A stretch of 64,000 nucleotides of DNA, from contig JASSKH010000029.1 of the NCBI GenBank assembly GCA_031763025.1, forward strand, positions 5,602,362-5,666,361. The letters run 5' to 3'. The notes under the pieces are model-generated. The model saw only the letters and a list, made by a program, of their open reading frames with translations, did not search any database and was not told the origin of the DNA. Every line of letters begins with the position of its first letter. Position 1 is the stretch's first letter. Both the position numbers and the translations under genes were made by a program. The DNA comes from Macrocystis pyrifera (taxonomy: Eukaryota; Sar; Phaeophyceae; Laminariales; Laminariaceae). Positions 31,361 through 42,803 of the stretch are shown here, in pieces.

Positions 31361-32206
31361 TACGTCGGATCGAGGTGGTGGGGGGGTGGCCGATAAGCTG
31401 GACGACGGTCTGGCTTACTTGAACGACCTCGACGTGATGTGGGGTTTTGGCCTGGACGCATTTGTTCAGGAGCACGCACATCAGGCATCTGCCGCCGGCG
31501 AAGCCGGCGGCGAAACACCCGAAACGATGGGTTCGTCTCAAGGGGGCGCCGTAGACCCAACCTCGTTCCCGGCAGGGAGGGCCGAAACAGCCGAGACGAT
31601 GAATTCGTCTCAAAGGGGCGCCGTGGACGCCTCCTCGGTCTCGGCAGGGATGGCCGGAAGCGACCCGGGCGCAGCACCGGCTCCGACACCGGCCAAGGGA
31701 ACGGTGAGGATCCCCCCGCGGTGCTGTCGGGGAGGCCAGCACACGAGCTCAGCAGTTGGGGGCGGCCCCCCCCGACAGTACGGGGCCGGACCCGCGGACA
31801 GAGCCAACTCCTGCAGGGTGAACCTGCTGTGCATCGGGTAAGGATGGATGAAGGATCCGCACACGCGCTGCTTGCGGAAGCGCCCGAGTCGTGGACGAAA
31901 CCTGGCAGTATACTAAATCGTACGTCCTTGACGACGGAGGACGCCGTAGCTTTGATTGCTGGAGGACCTGCTGTGGAGAATAAAGAAGAGTTGAGCGCGT
32001 GCATGTCGAGTGGTTTTTCGGAAGACGTAGAACCGCCCCCAAAGTCCATAGCAGATGTAGAGCGTTTTCAATACAAAGCGGCGTGGCACGAGGCCATTAA
32101 AATTAGTTTTAAAACGTTTGCGCCATCTCCCTCGTCAGCGTCAGTTAAAACTCGGGCGGCTGTTGCAAATGAACATGGAAAATATTTTTCATCTAGACCT
32201 ACATGA
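31361..32206 (+). pseudogene. Copia linker between integrase and RT, with start of RT
   Basis: An acidic, repetitive linker (two copies of a segment around ETMGSSQGGAVDPTS and ETMNSSQRGAVDASS, near 31520-31680) leads into KSIADVERFQYKAAWHEAIK, the usual start of copia RT. This is followed directly by FKTFAPSPSSASVKTRAAVA, whose normal place is about 70 residues further on. A deletion has therefore removed the first fingers subdomain of RT. Confidence 0.75.
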
Positions 32207-32230
32207 AACTACCGGTGGGTGTCGTGACAT

Positions 32231-32788
32231 GTGAGGAAAGATCGTCCGCCTAAACAGATCGCTGTATGGTCTCAAGCCGAGCGGACGGCAGTGGTAGAGT
32301 ACGGAAGGGAGCAGTGTAAGTCTGACCCGTGTTTGTTTCGCATTGTTGTGGACGGCAAGATAGAACTGATCATAGCTGTTCATGTAGATGGCATCGTGAT
32401 CGCAGGATCTGATAAGACATGCCGAGATTTCCATGCCGCGCTAGCTATGAAATTTCCCAAGAATAACCTCGGCGAACTGACTTGGTACCCTGGTTGTGCT
32501 TTCAAACGTGACTGGCAACGAGGGACCTTGGAAACTACGCAGAAGGCTTTCATTCAGAGTATGCTGAGTCGTTTTGTGGTTAACTCATCCTCTGACATCC
32601 CCGCGACCCCCGGTGTGGAACTAGTTCCAAGAGACGAGGGCGAACTTGGAGGAGACTGGCCGTACAGGGATGCTGTGGGCAGCTTGATGTGGCTGACGAC
32701 CATGACGAGGCCGGAAATCTCAAACGCTGTGCGTGCTGTGGCGCGCCACTCTTACAACCCAACGGAGAGGCGCCGGAAAGCAGTTTGA
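32231..32788 (+). pseudogene. Copia reverse transcriptase, C-terminal part, catalytic box mutated
   Basis: The segment IAVHVDGIVIAGSD occupies the place of the YVDD-type catalytic box, with the second Asp changed to Gly, so the polymerase is dead. It continues with LGELTWYPGCAFKRDW, RGTLETTQKAFIQ, GSLMWLTTMTRPEISNAVRA and ARHSYNPTERRRKAV, the conserved copia RT connection to RNase H. The frame moves at 32788. Confidence 0.93.
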
Positions 32789-33325
32789 AAGATTATGCCT
32801 TACCTTCACGTTTGTGGGATTGACCTTTGTACGGGGCTCGGGATTTGGTTTGACTGCGTATAGTGATGTTGATTATGCGGATAAGTCGAACGATACACGC
32901 TCGGTATCGGGAAAGGTAACTACCCTAGAGGGTGCTGCCGTCAGCTAGGCAAGTAGCACGCGGACGTGTGTTGCGTTGTCGACAGCAGAAGCAGAGTATG
33001 TCGCCCTGGGGTATTGTCGTATATGTGTCCAAAGCTAAGCGGACCATGTGTCCGGGTTTTCGAGGATAACTGGGGGACCATACCGTTGGCTGAGAACCCT
33101 CTAAATTTTGCTTGGAGTAAGCATATCGACATGCGTTTTAATTTTGTCCGAAAGCAACTTCGTGCTAAGAAGATCGACATTCAGCTCGTAGCTTCGAAAG
33201 AGCAGCACTCGGATATTTTGACGAAATCCGTTGCTGCGACCCCTGTTAAGTCTACCCGTAGTTTCTTTTTGAATCTGCCTTTGGAGGGGTGTGAGCATTC
33301 TTTTATGAGTACCATGTGTGAGTGA
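32789..33325 (+). pseudogene. Copia RNase H, broken
   Basis: Two frames carry it. The first (to 32948) reads GFGLTAYSDVDYADKSNDTR and SVSGKVTTLEGAAVS; then ALSTAEAEYVALGY follows a stop. The second (32966-33325) reads SGPCVRVFEDNWGTIPLAEN, WSKHIDMRFNFVRKQL and KEQHSDILTKSVAATPVK, the conserved end of the copia polyprotein. The usual EDNQGAI motif is EDNWGTI. It ends at TGA 33323, about 275 bp before the 3' LTR. Confidence 0.92.
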
Positions 33326-33600
33326 TGCGAAGAAAAAAATGTTAGGTCGCCAGCCTTGCGCTACTTTGAAGAGCATGGGGGAGCAGGGCACCGCTTGGCA
33401 TTTGTTTTTTTCTGACCACGGTCATCGTTTGGAATGCGGGCGTTGTTTCAATTGCAATGTTTAGGAGAATATGCGTTATACGGGGGGTAATGTCCCGGTG
33501 GCCGGGTTTCTTCCTGCGGGACTGTCGTTGGTTATTCTTAGGTCCTAGCAAGTTTTGAGTGTCTTTCGGTCTCGTCACTGCTGTGAAGACCCAGGGAGGG
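33326..33600 (+). other. Copia 3' untranslated region with polypurine tract
   Basis: Non-coding. A purine-rich tract GAAGACCCAGGGAGGG (33585-33600) ends exactly at the TG of the 3' LTR and is the expected plus-strand primer. Confidence 0.75.
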
Positions 33601-33842
33601 TGTTCGCGGATCGTTCCAGCAGCGATGGTTGCAAGTTGTAGAGGGTTGCGAATATCTTCGCCGCCGTTATGATGAATTATGCCGTGTGTTCATGAGGAGA
33701 GTTTGAGCACTCCGTTTTCTGCTCCGAGCGACGAGCTAGGCTCTGCTCTCTCTCCCCTCCTCTGTCCTCAAACACAACGACTATAAAGAATCTCATTAGA
33801 CCACGTGGTGGTCAGGGCATCCAGGCTTGGACTCTACGAGCA
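33601..33842 (+). repeat. 3' LTR of copia element
   Basis: 242 bp, TGTTCGCGGATCG to CTACGAGCA; about 90% identical to the 5' LTR by eye. The ACCACGTGGT palindrome is kept. Confidence 0.93.
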
Positions 33843-35309
33843 CGGGATGGGGTCTGTGCTAAGTGCATGATCTGCACATGTTTATCGGTGGGTTTGTATG
33901 ACCTGCAGGATTTGTATGATCTCTTTATTTCGCAGTCTCTGTAATATTTGGCAGATGCGTACCTGAGTGGGATCTTGGTCTGGTCTGTGTGATCTGTACA
34001 TCTTTACCGGGTGGGATATGTGTGATCTGCATGAACAGAACATGTTTCGTCGGGAAGATCAAATAATCAATCAAACCAAATCAAGCCCGAAATGAGTTGA
34101 TGGACACCCCTGTACACGCGCAACGCAGTTAACACTCGGTACAGAATATACCGGTACAAACAATAGACAGGGTGTGACAAAAACGCCAGTCCCACGGACA
34201 ATGAAAAACTAAGAATAGCAGCAAGGAATGAAACCTGCGCCAGAAACAACAAAAGTAGCTATACCGTGACAGTGTGCAGCAACAGCGTCATCAGCACGAG
34301 CACCAAGATAAGCCACCGCGTGACAAGGGCACAAAATACTTAGGGTAGCGGCAAGAAAAGGCGCCAGCAGCAACAGTAGTAGCAGGTATACCGTGATTGT
34401 GCGCAGAAGTGTCCAGCAGCAGCGGCAGCAACAACAGGACAGGGTCAGCAAAATAAACAACCGCGTGGCACGGGCAAAAAAAAAAATAAAGGTAGCAGCA
34501 TAAACAGCAACCTGCGCCAGCGATAACAGTAGCAATTATACCGTGATTGTGAAGCAGCATTAGTGGCAGAAACAACAGGAGTTACTTAGAAGCAGAACAA
34601 CGAGCAATCCGCGTGGCCCGGGCACATTGAACCAAGGACAGTGAACACTCGGCTATTACACGCAACGCAATACGTGGACTAAAGATCCGACAAATGATGA
34701 ATCGCACCAATATGCTACACCAATGCTACCAGATATGTACGTGGTGGATACAGACTTTTCTCACGTCTTGTGGGCAAGCAGTCACGAGCACAGGAGCGCT
34801 CAGCAGAAGCAGCAGCAACACTCAGCAGCACTCGAGCAACACTCGATTCAAGCAGCACTCGCACGCCTGTTGTGTCTGTTGTTGAACTGCTGCGTACGGC
34901 TCGAGCAGCACTCGAGCGCACGAGCATTAGTAGGTGTCCAAGCCTATTGCACCGCAAAACGAAGAAACGGGACCACGAGCACTCGATTGCTCGAACGCAA
35001 CGAGCACGAGACCAACACGAGCACGACGTGGCCAAGCAGCCACGGGAACACGAGACTTAGCAACAGCGCACCAGGACCCAGCGATTCTCGAGCAACACTC
35101 GACTCGAGAAGCACTCGTACGCCTGTTGTTGCTGTTGTTTTACTGCTGCAGCTCAAGCAGTTCGAGCTTGAGCTGCACTGTCGTGTGCTGTTGCAAATGC
35201 AGCTGAGTATCAACTGTTTAATCAGTCGAACTCACAGCTGACGTGCTTCAAAATTTATAAAATGCAGCAAGAAGAGAGACGAACCAAATATTTGCAGCTA
35301 ATAGTACCA
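33843..35309 (+). mobile_element. GATCTG-repeat element, copy B, right part
   Basis: Resumes at CGGGATGGGGTCTGTG and is co-linear with copy A from 11050: TTTATCGGTGGGTTTG, CAGATGCGTACCTGAGTGGGATCTTGG, AAACCAAATCAAGCCCGAAATGAGTTGATGGAC-like sequence at about 34070, the CAG-rich block, the CGAGCA/CACTCG block, then TATTTGCAGCTA at about 35290. The similarity stops at TACCAAGG in both copies (12445-12452 and 35305-35311). Confidence 0.85.
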
Positions 35310-35850
35310 AGGTCCGGGTAAGTTTTCAAGCCCTTAGATGGCTTTTCGAAAGTGGGACCCTATCCCCTGAGTTGCTTGCAGGGTCAAGTGACTTTGACCA
35401 CTAGGAGCATGTGCCACGGAGCCCAGCCGGAGCCAACGCTTGCGTCGTACTGTCCACGCCGCCTTCTTGCGGGCCCCGCAACAAGAAGCACGAGAAAAGA
35501 CCCGCGTCCAAACGAGAAAAGTGAACTATTCCGGAAAAAATGGCCCTTTGGTGCAAAGCGTTATGCGTCTTACATCACCCCTATGCCATACACAACTGCA
35601 CCCTTGCCCCACGCTCTAGTGGTACCTGGTTATCCTGTTGTTATTTGCCACGTTTAAACCTTACTCTTACGTCACGCGCTTTTCGACCACATTGTAGCAG
35701 CCAATATATATTTTTTGTTTTGTTGGCCTTCAAAGGGGTTTTTGATAAAACAATGGCTCAATGACCCAAAACCAATCAAACGTCGTATTGCTCCGAAACA
35801 CTACGCTGTCTTACTCCCACTCTTAAGGAAAGCCTTATATACAGAAGTAG
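35310..35850. other. No recognised gene
   Basis: I see no supported coding or repeated feature in this stretch apart from ordinary short frames. Confidence 0.4.
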
Positions 35851-36485
35851 GTGACAGATAAATGTATAGAGATACGCATTGCGTGAATTAACTAGCCGAA
35901 GATTCAACGGGTAGGTGTTGCTCTGCTTCCAGCGAACAAACGTTTCTGGTTGAGAAACAAAGCAATGAATGCCGACATACTAAGAACGCCAGCCCGGGTG
36001 TGGCCACACCGATGTGCGCTGTTTCAAGTCAAATCTTGGCAGGTGCACTTGTCCAAGGAAGGGTATCTAGAATCGAGCTCGGCTATACCTTGAGCGACAA
36101 CAGGGGTAATATTTAGCTACAGATCATGCCTGTGGAATGTGCAACCATTTGCGTTTTTCGTGCGTAGTAAAGGACTCAATTAATGGTCACTTACGATTTT
36201 GTTTTCGTGTCCCTTACGTGCACCAGTTGTGCTGCACTTTAGCTATATGATCTGGGCTCAGTACTTCTAAATCCTGCATATATATTACAAGGGGGAGAAC
36301 CCTCGACAAACTGACTTGGTCATATGCATTCAGTTTCAGGAAATCGAACCACTCAATACCCGAACTTGTCGCCCGTCTGAATAGATTCGAACTACAAGTC
36401 GGCCGGGTAATCGAGTAAGCGCAGATGTAGACAACGCACATGTGGCATCGGAAACAATGATCTACACGAACTAACCCATGTTAAA
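35850..36485 (+). repeat. Old duplicated segment, copy 1, left part
   Basis: Co-linear with 50220-50825. Matching landmarks are GATACGCATTGCGTGAATTAAC / TATACGCATTACATAGATCG, GGTAATATTTAGCTACAGAT / CGTAATATTTGGCTGTCGAT, and ACAACGCACATGTGGCAT / ACAACGCACATGTAGGCAT. The copies are diverged and carry many indels. No protein family recognised. Confidence 0.7.
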
Positions 36486-38065
36486 AGTGAAGTAGTATAG
36501 TGCAAAATTCTTACAGTATTCGTTTACGCTGCCGCCGATCACTCAACATATATATTTTTATTGGATGAGACCTTCTGCTCCGAAGGATGAGGACCTGGCC
36601 CGGGATGTGCTCCGCTCTCAGTGCGTTCTCAGCCGATCACTCAATATCTGTTTTACGTAGGATAATGCCCCCTGCCCGGTGGTCTTGCTCAAACTTCTCT
36701 ATATTCATTGGTTTTTCCTTGGTCACCTACCGGGCGCTGTGTTGTCTCACCCAAACGTATGTGGTCACTTACTGTAAGTGTACATCTGGGTGCATGTGGA
36801 GAAAACCGACTCAGCATTTGGGGACGCTAGCACTCGCGCGCGGTCGCGTGAAGTCCTGGTGCTCTTTAACATTTTACGGTTGGACGCGTGTACCAGTGGT
36901 CCACCCCGTGTCGTACTGCGCTACTCTCTTCGTCGTCCACCTTCCGATCTTCATCAATCTCGTCTTCGGACGTACCCGCTATCGATGTGCTCATATAGCC
37001 CCGTATGCACCAGGGGGCGCCGAGAATTTGGATCTTCCTACCGCTCCCCGGTGCTCCAGCAACGCCGCATCGTTGTCTACGTCGATTAGTCTGTGCGCTC
37101 GCCTCCGGGCGACAAGATGTCGCGTACCGAACGAAGTAGTCCGTATTTCCTTGAAAATACAGGTGTGTTTGCTTTTGTGACATTCGTGCTGGTGTTTGCG
37201 GAAACCGATGAATATTGAGTGTTACTTACGTCATAAACCAACCCTGGATGCATGGGCGTCCTGATTTTGTCAACCAAGGTATCAACTTGTCCAGTCTTGT
37301 CCGAAAACAAATATCCACCGCGAAGCCATCCGCCCACAAATAAAAAAAACAAAACCAACATACAAACAAATATACAAGCAGAACCAATACCCCGTCTACC
37401 GGGTACGTACCGTTATTGGTATCCTCAATACAACCATACGTCTGCGTCGAATGGGATTTTCCTGTTTAGGAGGGTTATTCCTCCACCATACCCCAATAGG
37501 CCAGCCTTTGTTTGGATGCTGATCCCGCTCAAAGAGGACGACACCCGCTCGCTGCGAGTTTAGTGGGCAGCAAGCTCAATCGTTCCCAAACGACCACGTG
37601 ATTTCGCCACAAGCTTGCCAAATACCTGCTTCTGTTGACCCCCTTGTCCCGTTCATGGGGTTTCCCGTTCTTGCGTGTATCGGTACATATTCCACGCGAT
37701 ACTGCCTCGACACGTACTTGCGCGAAAAAATCGTCGCATTAGTCACCCCAACTGAGGCGCGCATATATTTCGCAAGCAGCGCTAGACTTGCAAAAAGCAA
37801 ATATAAATATAATTAAATTGCTCGTGAATGTAAACAGTACGTCACGGAGTAGTCCTTGTTACAAGTAGACGCTGCGGTCAGCGATGTTCAAAGAGTTAGT
37901 GTTATTCACTTTTGCTGCTTCTTCGACGCTGTTGAGGCCGTCGGCCTCATCAATATCTAACAATACTATATTAAACCTCATTAAATTTACCTGATACCTG
38001 GTGATGGATCAATTACCTGATACCTGGTGATGGATCAATCAAGCTGACAGATCGGGTGTCACAAA
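36486..38065 (+). other. 1.58-kb insertion present only in copy 1 of the duplicated segment
   Basis: The homologous segment at 50.82 kb passes directly from ACGAATCAACC to GATGCATTGTGC, while this copy has about 1.58 kb between the matching points. The insertion is bounded by ATGTTAAAAGTGA (about 36479) and ATGTTGAAGGTGA (about 38069), possibly a 13-bp imperfect target duplication. Its longest frame (36587-37180, plus, 197 codons) and an opposing acidic frame (36866-37183, minus, with SEDEIDEDRKVDDEE) carry no recognised family. No inverted ends are evident. Confidence 0.45.
37987..38038. repeat. Perfect 26-bp tandem duplication
   Basis: TTACCTGATACCTGGTGATG plus GATCAA occurs twice without change at 37987-38012 and 38013-38038. 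Confidence 0.97.
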
Positions 38066-38875
38066 CAAATGTTGAAGGTGACGATGTATTGCGCAACTAT
38101 GCCTTCAATTAACCTGCCTCTAGGGATTCTCGGTTCCAACATACCAGATATAAGCAAGAATAAAGGTCTAGTGTGTGTTCTGAGCTATCGTACCAACCAT
38201 TGTATTTCACGGGGGAAATGGTACTATCAACTACATTTGGACGAACATGTTACCTAGTACATATCTCTCTCTATACACATCAGTAATCGACCATGTTATT
38301 GCTTTTGCTGACACCAAGCATGCCTTCCCCGAAAAATGGACATGTCTACCGTGGCTTTCGCGCGGCCGACTTTAAACCACAACTCAAGTATCGATCGGCC
38401 AGTACCACGGCTCTAGGACATGTCCGTTTGTACCGCTCACTGGTACGCACCTACCTTGGCCCATGTTTGTATCCATTTTACTAAAACAAAATGAGGAGCA
38501 GAAACAAGCCTGGTGTGAAAATACAGTAGATACGTTGATCAACCCAGTTGAATACTGCTGCGTAGTTTCGCGAATAGTTCAGATAGAAATGTTGTTGTCG
38601 GCAACAATCGGTACATCCGCAGATCGAAACTATCGTCGGCGACCATACGTGAACTTCTTGTGGTTACCTGTTGGCCAGCCGTTTCAGTTGTGGTGTACCA
38701 AGCATTCAATTTATCATCATGAGCGTTTATGTGCACGTCATCAAATCAATTTTGCAACACGAAATAACAGAAGAAAGCTGTACTGCGATTTTCCCGCAGT
38801 CGCATACAGCGGTATTTTTGGTTATTTGCTTCTACGGGAGATGGCCGTTGTTAGACAATCGTATTCATCCGATCG
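38066..38875 (+). repeat. Old duplicated segment, copy 1, right part
   Basis: Co-linear with about 50825-51510. Landmarks are GATGTATTGCGCAACTAT / GATGCATTGTGCACCTAT, TTCCAACATACCAGATATAAG / TTCGAACATACCAGGGATAAG, and ACTGCTGCGTAGTTTCGCGA / ACCGCTGCGTAGCTCCACGA. The last region also matches when translated (see the open frame at 38463). Confidence 0.75.
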
Positions 38876-38906
38876 TGTAGCTCCCCTGGAGTCCTTGAGA
38901 GCCTGA
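38463..38906 (+). other. Open frame of 147 codons in the duplicated segment, function unknown
   Basis: The frame contains YCCVVSRIVQIEMLLSATIG followed by TSADR. The diverged copy near 51300-51370 reads YRCVAPRIPHIEMLLSLTIG then TAANR in one frame, so the amino-acid pattern is kept over about 25 residues despite nucleotide changes. Downstream the second copy breaks into several frames. This may be an exon of an old mobile-element or host gene, or simply shared ancestry of non-coding DNA. I recognise no family and give the coding call low weight. Confidence 0.25.
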
Positions 38907-38909
38907 ATG

Positions 38910-41900
38910 CTACGAATATCGTCGCCGATAACAAGAAGATCGCGAGTCGGCTGCTCGTCTGTATCGTGCCGTGGTAGTGAGACAGAGATTATTGTGGAAG
39001 GCATGAATGGCATACACTTACGTCAAATGTAAGGCCACGGTCCTTACTTGAGTTTGCTCTAAATATACTCTTGCCGGCGGAAATGACATGCCAACATTGG
39101 TCACAGCAACCAAGCACATTAAACTGTGTGGCGAAACGACTGACGACACCATGGCAACACCGGCAAAAGGTGTATATCGATCTCGTCTCTACATTCGTGC
39201 TCTTAATTGCGTCGAGACGAACAATAGATCCCTGCATTGGGTTTGCTCCAACATGGTAGGCGTTTGAAATTTGCCAGCGGAACAGAACTCAAGAATGCAA
39301 CCTACCAAGCTGAATGTCAGTCGGATGGATGTCCTGAGTCGATGTTGTGCGCCCTTTTGAACGGACGCTCCTTGATCGTACCGCGCTGACGGCACGTCCT
39401 GAGGTGTTTTCTCATGACGGGGAGACCAGTCTGGGGGTAGTGGGGTGTTCCCGTGATATCAAGCGCCGCGTATCAGTCGCGTCATGGAAAATACCCATGC
39501 TGTTGACGATACACAACAACGTTTTGCTTGCACAAGCATATCACAAGACCTACAGCTGATCGTATCGTGATTACTCCCTTGGCAAACGAAATGCAGACAG
39601 TGACGACCAAAAAACAGCTATGTCGGAATCTATGGTCGTTTGAAACCAGCATCTTGATGTAAGAGAGTCAGTTATTTTTTTCTGTTTAGTGTTCCTCCGT
39701 CTTTCATTTGGGACAGTATATCGCATGTCGCCTTCGTGTTTGGCGAAGTCACTGTACGAGGTTGACGGGGTTGCGACGGTTGTGGGAGACGTAGAGCGAC
39801 AACCCGGTCATTCCCTGTAGAATAACACACATCTGCGAAATTTAATTGTAAGTTTTGTAGACCTCACTGACGTGACATCATGGTACTACATTTTGAATGT
39901 GCTAATCTTAAACGCATACCAGTAGGTAACAACTTCAGGCAGAAGTTGTTGGTTCGTCTTTTTGGAGTTGCTGTGTGTTTGTCTTGTTATCTAACCTATC
40001 CAATATTTCTGAATGCAGTCCTCGTGTGTTTTTTTCTCTGTCTGTATGCTTGCCTGTGTGCCTAACCCTCCGTATGACATAATTTGTGGTGTAGAAAGCG
40101 GTTGCACTGCAATCCCTGCCAACATCGAGTAAGATGAAACCGGCCTTTGTGTGTAGTTGCTGGAGACCAAGGACAAACACAGTCGAAGTGTGTGCCTAGG
40201 CTTGGGGCTTGTTTCGTTGCAAGAAAAATTGAGTTCGCCGTGGTAGCGAAGCTGTGGCGCTTTTCAACTAAATAGCCAATTCTTAATGTTAATGTGTTGC
40301 CTGGGGCGTATCGAAAATCTTACGTTGTCCCCTTTAGTTTGAAACCGAAACGGCACTCGAAATGCGTCTGTAAGAGGGGGCGTTGAATATTTATCCTCGT
40401 CTTTCCTCGTCTTTTAGATAAATCATTAACACACTTGATACTAAAAAGTTGTATGTTCATCACGAATCCGATACTGAATGAATTGTCTCGCGCCACATTG
40501 CCTTCATTATATTTGTTGAAACAAAAAAATGAATACATATACATGTCAATCTGTAACACAGCAGTGTGTCATAGGTGTGTTAGGTTTATGGTATCACGCT
40601 CATTTTTAGCTTTGATAGTGACATGATATTCGCCTACCATGTCTGCTCGTCTTTACCTGCTCGAAACTGTTCAACCACATGCCTTCGCGTACCTTGAACG
40701 AGTTTGTGAGGAAACGGTACTGACAAAAGCAAACTTCCCACGAAATGTTGTGGCTACTTGTAGCTTCGTTTTTTCAAGGACTATGGTTGGTCGAGACACA
40801 ATTTCGCCGCGCTCGTTATGTCGCCCTCTTATGCTACAAATATGTGACACTTACAGTCGGCATTGTTGCAGACGACCGTGGGCATTATGGTTGAACCAGC
40901 CGGTGTATACGAACGTTTGCCCTAAACGACCCCCGCGAAAATGTTATTTCGCTCACATAATAAGATCGAAGTGATTGTGAAGTTAGACTGGTAGCTGGAA
41001 ACCGTACGAAATATGCAGTCACCCCCAAAAAGTTGTATATACGTATAGAATAGCACATTTTTGGTGTAGGCGCGATCGCCCCACCTTGTGCACATTCGAG
41101 CACCTTTGTGTTGTTTCTGTCAGGACGAATGCTTTTCGAAACTCCAATACAGACAGTCAAGATTACAAGCCTCAGATGACCTCCTCGGAAGAGTATAAGA
41201 TCGCCCTCCGTGTATGAACAATTCTTGTTGGGAGTGGCACGCCCATAATACTAACAGCAGAGTAAGCCTTGGTGATTGATGGTGGCCGACTAAACGATGC
41301 TAGGGATGTGCATTGTGCAGGGCAGTACTACATACGAGAATACGTCCGTGGACTATTGCTGCAACAAGTGTTCAAATCTCACAAACATTTAGTTTTACAT
41401 ACTTTCTAAACGATTCATTAGTCCTCAGGCATGATGCAAAGGTGAGAAAAATAATAGGTTCTCAGGGAGGTGTTGCAAAACGCAACTGTAGACCAGAAAA
41501 AATTAAGGGCACGAATCCTTTGATAGTTAAGTGAATCGCGATATTGGTTGAGGGTAGCTCTCAATAGCTACGTGATACTGGACCGTGGTTGATAGACCCT
41601 GTTAACGGTATAGATATTGTACTTACCACACACCCTGCCTTAACTCCGACCTAATTAACCGTTTTCTAAGGCTAGCACTATTCGTGTTGAAGAGTGTGAG
41701 TCAACCGCATATATCAATACGTCTTTCGAGGTAGTCGCTACGTTATTCAGAAAATATTTCTGGCACGGTTGCGATATGGCGAACGATTCAACCTTGTTGC
41801 TTTGTATCGTTATTCAGAAAATATTTTCAGTTTTTCCGACTGTCTATCGTTCAGTTTTGATGTGATGAGTCGCCGTAATACAGGTTAGAGACACCTCGAC

Positions 41901-42705
41901 GCGTAAGGTAGGCTTTATCCTTAGCTGGGCATTCGTCCGATTAGTTGTTCCCTTTGGCCCACAGAATACCGCTTGCTGGGAAAGGTCGAAAATGAACACG
42001 CTATCACTGTACCATGAGTCATTCAGCAACATATTATACAGCACAAGCACCCACCACCGGTGAGTTTAATCATTCCGGCAAGGGCATACCACAAATCTTG
42101 GCGCTGCGCCAAGTAATGCTCAGTTGGAAACTTCGTCACGCGTTCCGTATCACCTTTTAGGGTGCTTGAAATAAACGTGCCGCACTAGTGTGTAGGCCAA
42201 CAATATGCACGATACCAGTGGAGTACTTATGACACGAATGCAGGACAGCTGTTAAATGGCGATGTGCGAGGTACATGGTATAGATAGACATGCTATTGCG
42301 CGTTGTGGGAGAGGAACCATGCGTTGGTAGAACGCATTGCCTCTACCTGTATCACAATGCAGATGGAGGCACACCCAGTTTCTCCTGTTAAAACAAAATT
42401 GCGTGCTAGGCCAGGGATATTGGACTTTAATGTGCCCGCTATGTATCGTGCTTGGTGCTGGCTGTGTCGCTCTCTTGGACCAAGCTGTTTGGAATCCGAG
42501 AGTTGAAATACTGCAGGTGAGCCAACCCGGAGGTTACACGCGTTGCTCAGCAATGTGACTCCACACAGTGTTGGTCGTGCACCAACCCCAAAAATACAAA
42601 GCAAGCAACCCCAAAACAGAAAGCAAGCCCTGTTTTGTTTTGTATTTTGCCGAGAGATACAAGACCGATACAAATCTCCGGAAGCGTACCAAAGCGATCG
42701 TAACT
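38910..42705. other. No recognised gene
   Basis: About 3.8 kb with only short frames on both strands. A frame pair near 39040-39260 on the plus strand stays open in two registers, but I see no family motif. TTATTCAGAAAATATTT is repeated at 41742 and 41811. Nothing else stands out. Confidence 0.4.
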
Positions 42706-42708
42706 TGT

Positions 42709-42803
42709 CTGAAAATGAAGTGTTCGCTTTCAGTTTGTTTGCATATGTCGTGCAGGCTGAAAATGATGTGCTCGCTTTCCGTTTGTTTACATATGTCGTG
42801 CAA
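42709..42803. repeat. 48-bp tandem duplication
   Basis: Two units, 42709-42756 and 42757-42803, begin CTGAAAATGA and run through TTTGCATATGTCGTGC or TTTACATATGTCGTGC. They differ at about five positions. Forty-eight is a multiple of three, so the reading frame (KMKCSLSVCLHMSC then KMMCSLSVCLHMSC) is kept. Confidence 0.93.

Larger units (their letters stand above)
28076..33842 (+). mobile_element. Degenerate Ty1/copia retrotransposon, inserted into GATCTG element B
   Basis: LTRs at 28076-28319 and 33601-33842 both begin TGTTCG and end CGAACA or CGAGCA, a 6-bp inverted terminus. They differ at about 25 positions by eye (about 90% alike). The 5-bp target copies are TGGGT on the left and CGGGA on the right, against CCGGGA at the uninterrupted site in copy A, so the left copy has mutated. 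Internal order is Gag with zinc knuckles, protease, integrase, RT, RNase H, which is the copia order (integrase before RT). Stops, shifts and a deletion within RT make it non-autonomous. Confidence 0.95.

Noticed and set aside
31252..32049. Minus-strand frame of 265 codons over the copia linker
   Set aside because: Antisense to a recognisable copia linker with internal repeats; Arg/Pro/Ser-rich composition mirrors the sense strand.
26226..35309. Helitron or terminal-inverted-repeat ends for the GATCTG element
   Set aside because: No 5' TC with 3' CTRR hairpin, and no inverted match between the left and right edges could be found by eye. The class is left open.
36000..36060. tRNA-like GTTTCAAGTCAAATC near 36.03 kb
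   Set aside because: The T-stem does not pair and no A box lies at the right distance.
42295..42365. Possible tRNA D-arm (GCGTTGGTAGAACGC)
   Set aside because: No B box or T-arm follows within the required distance.
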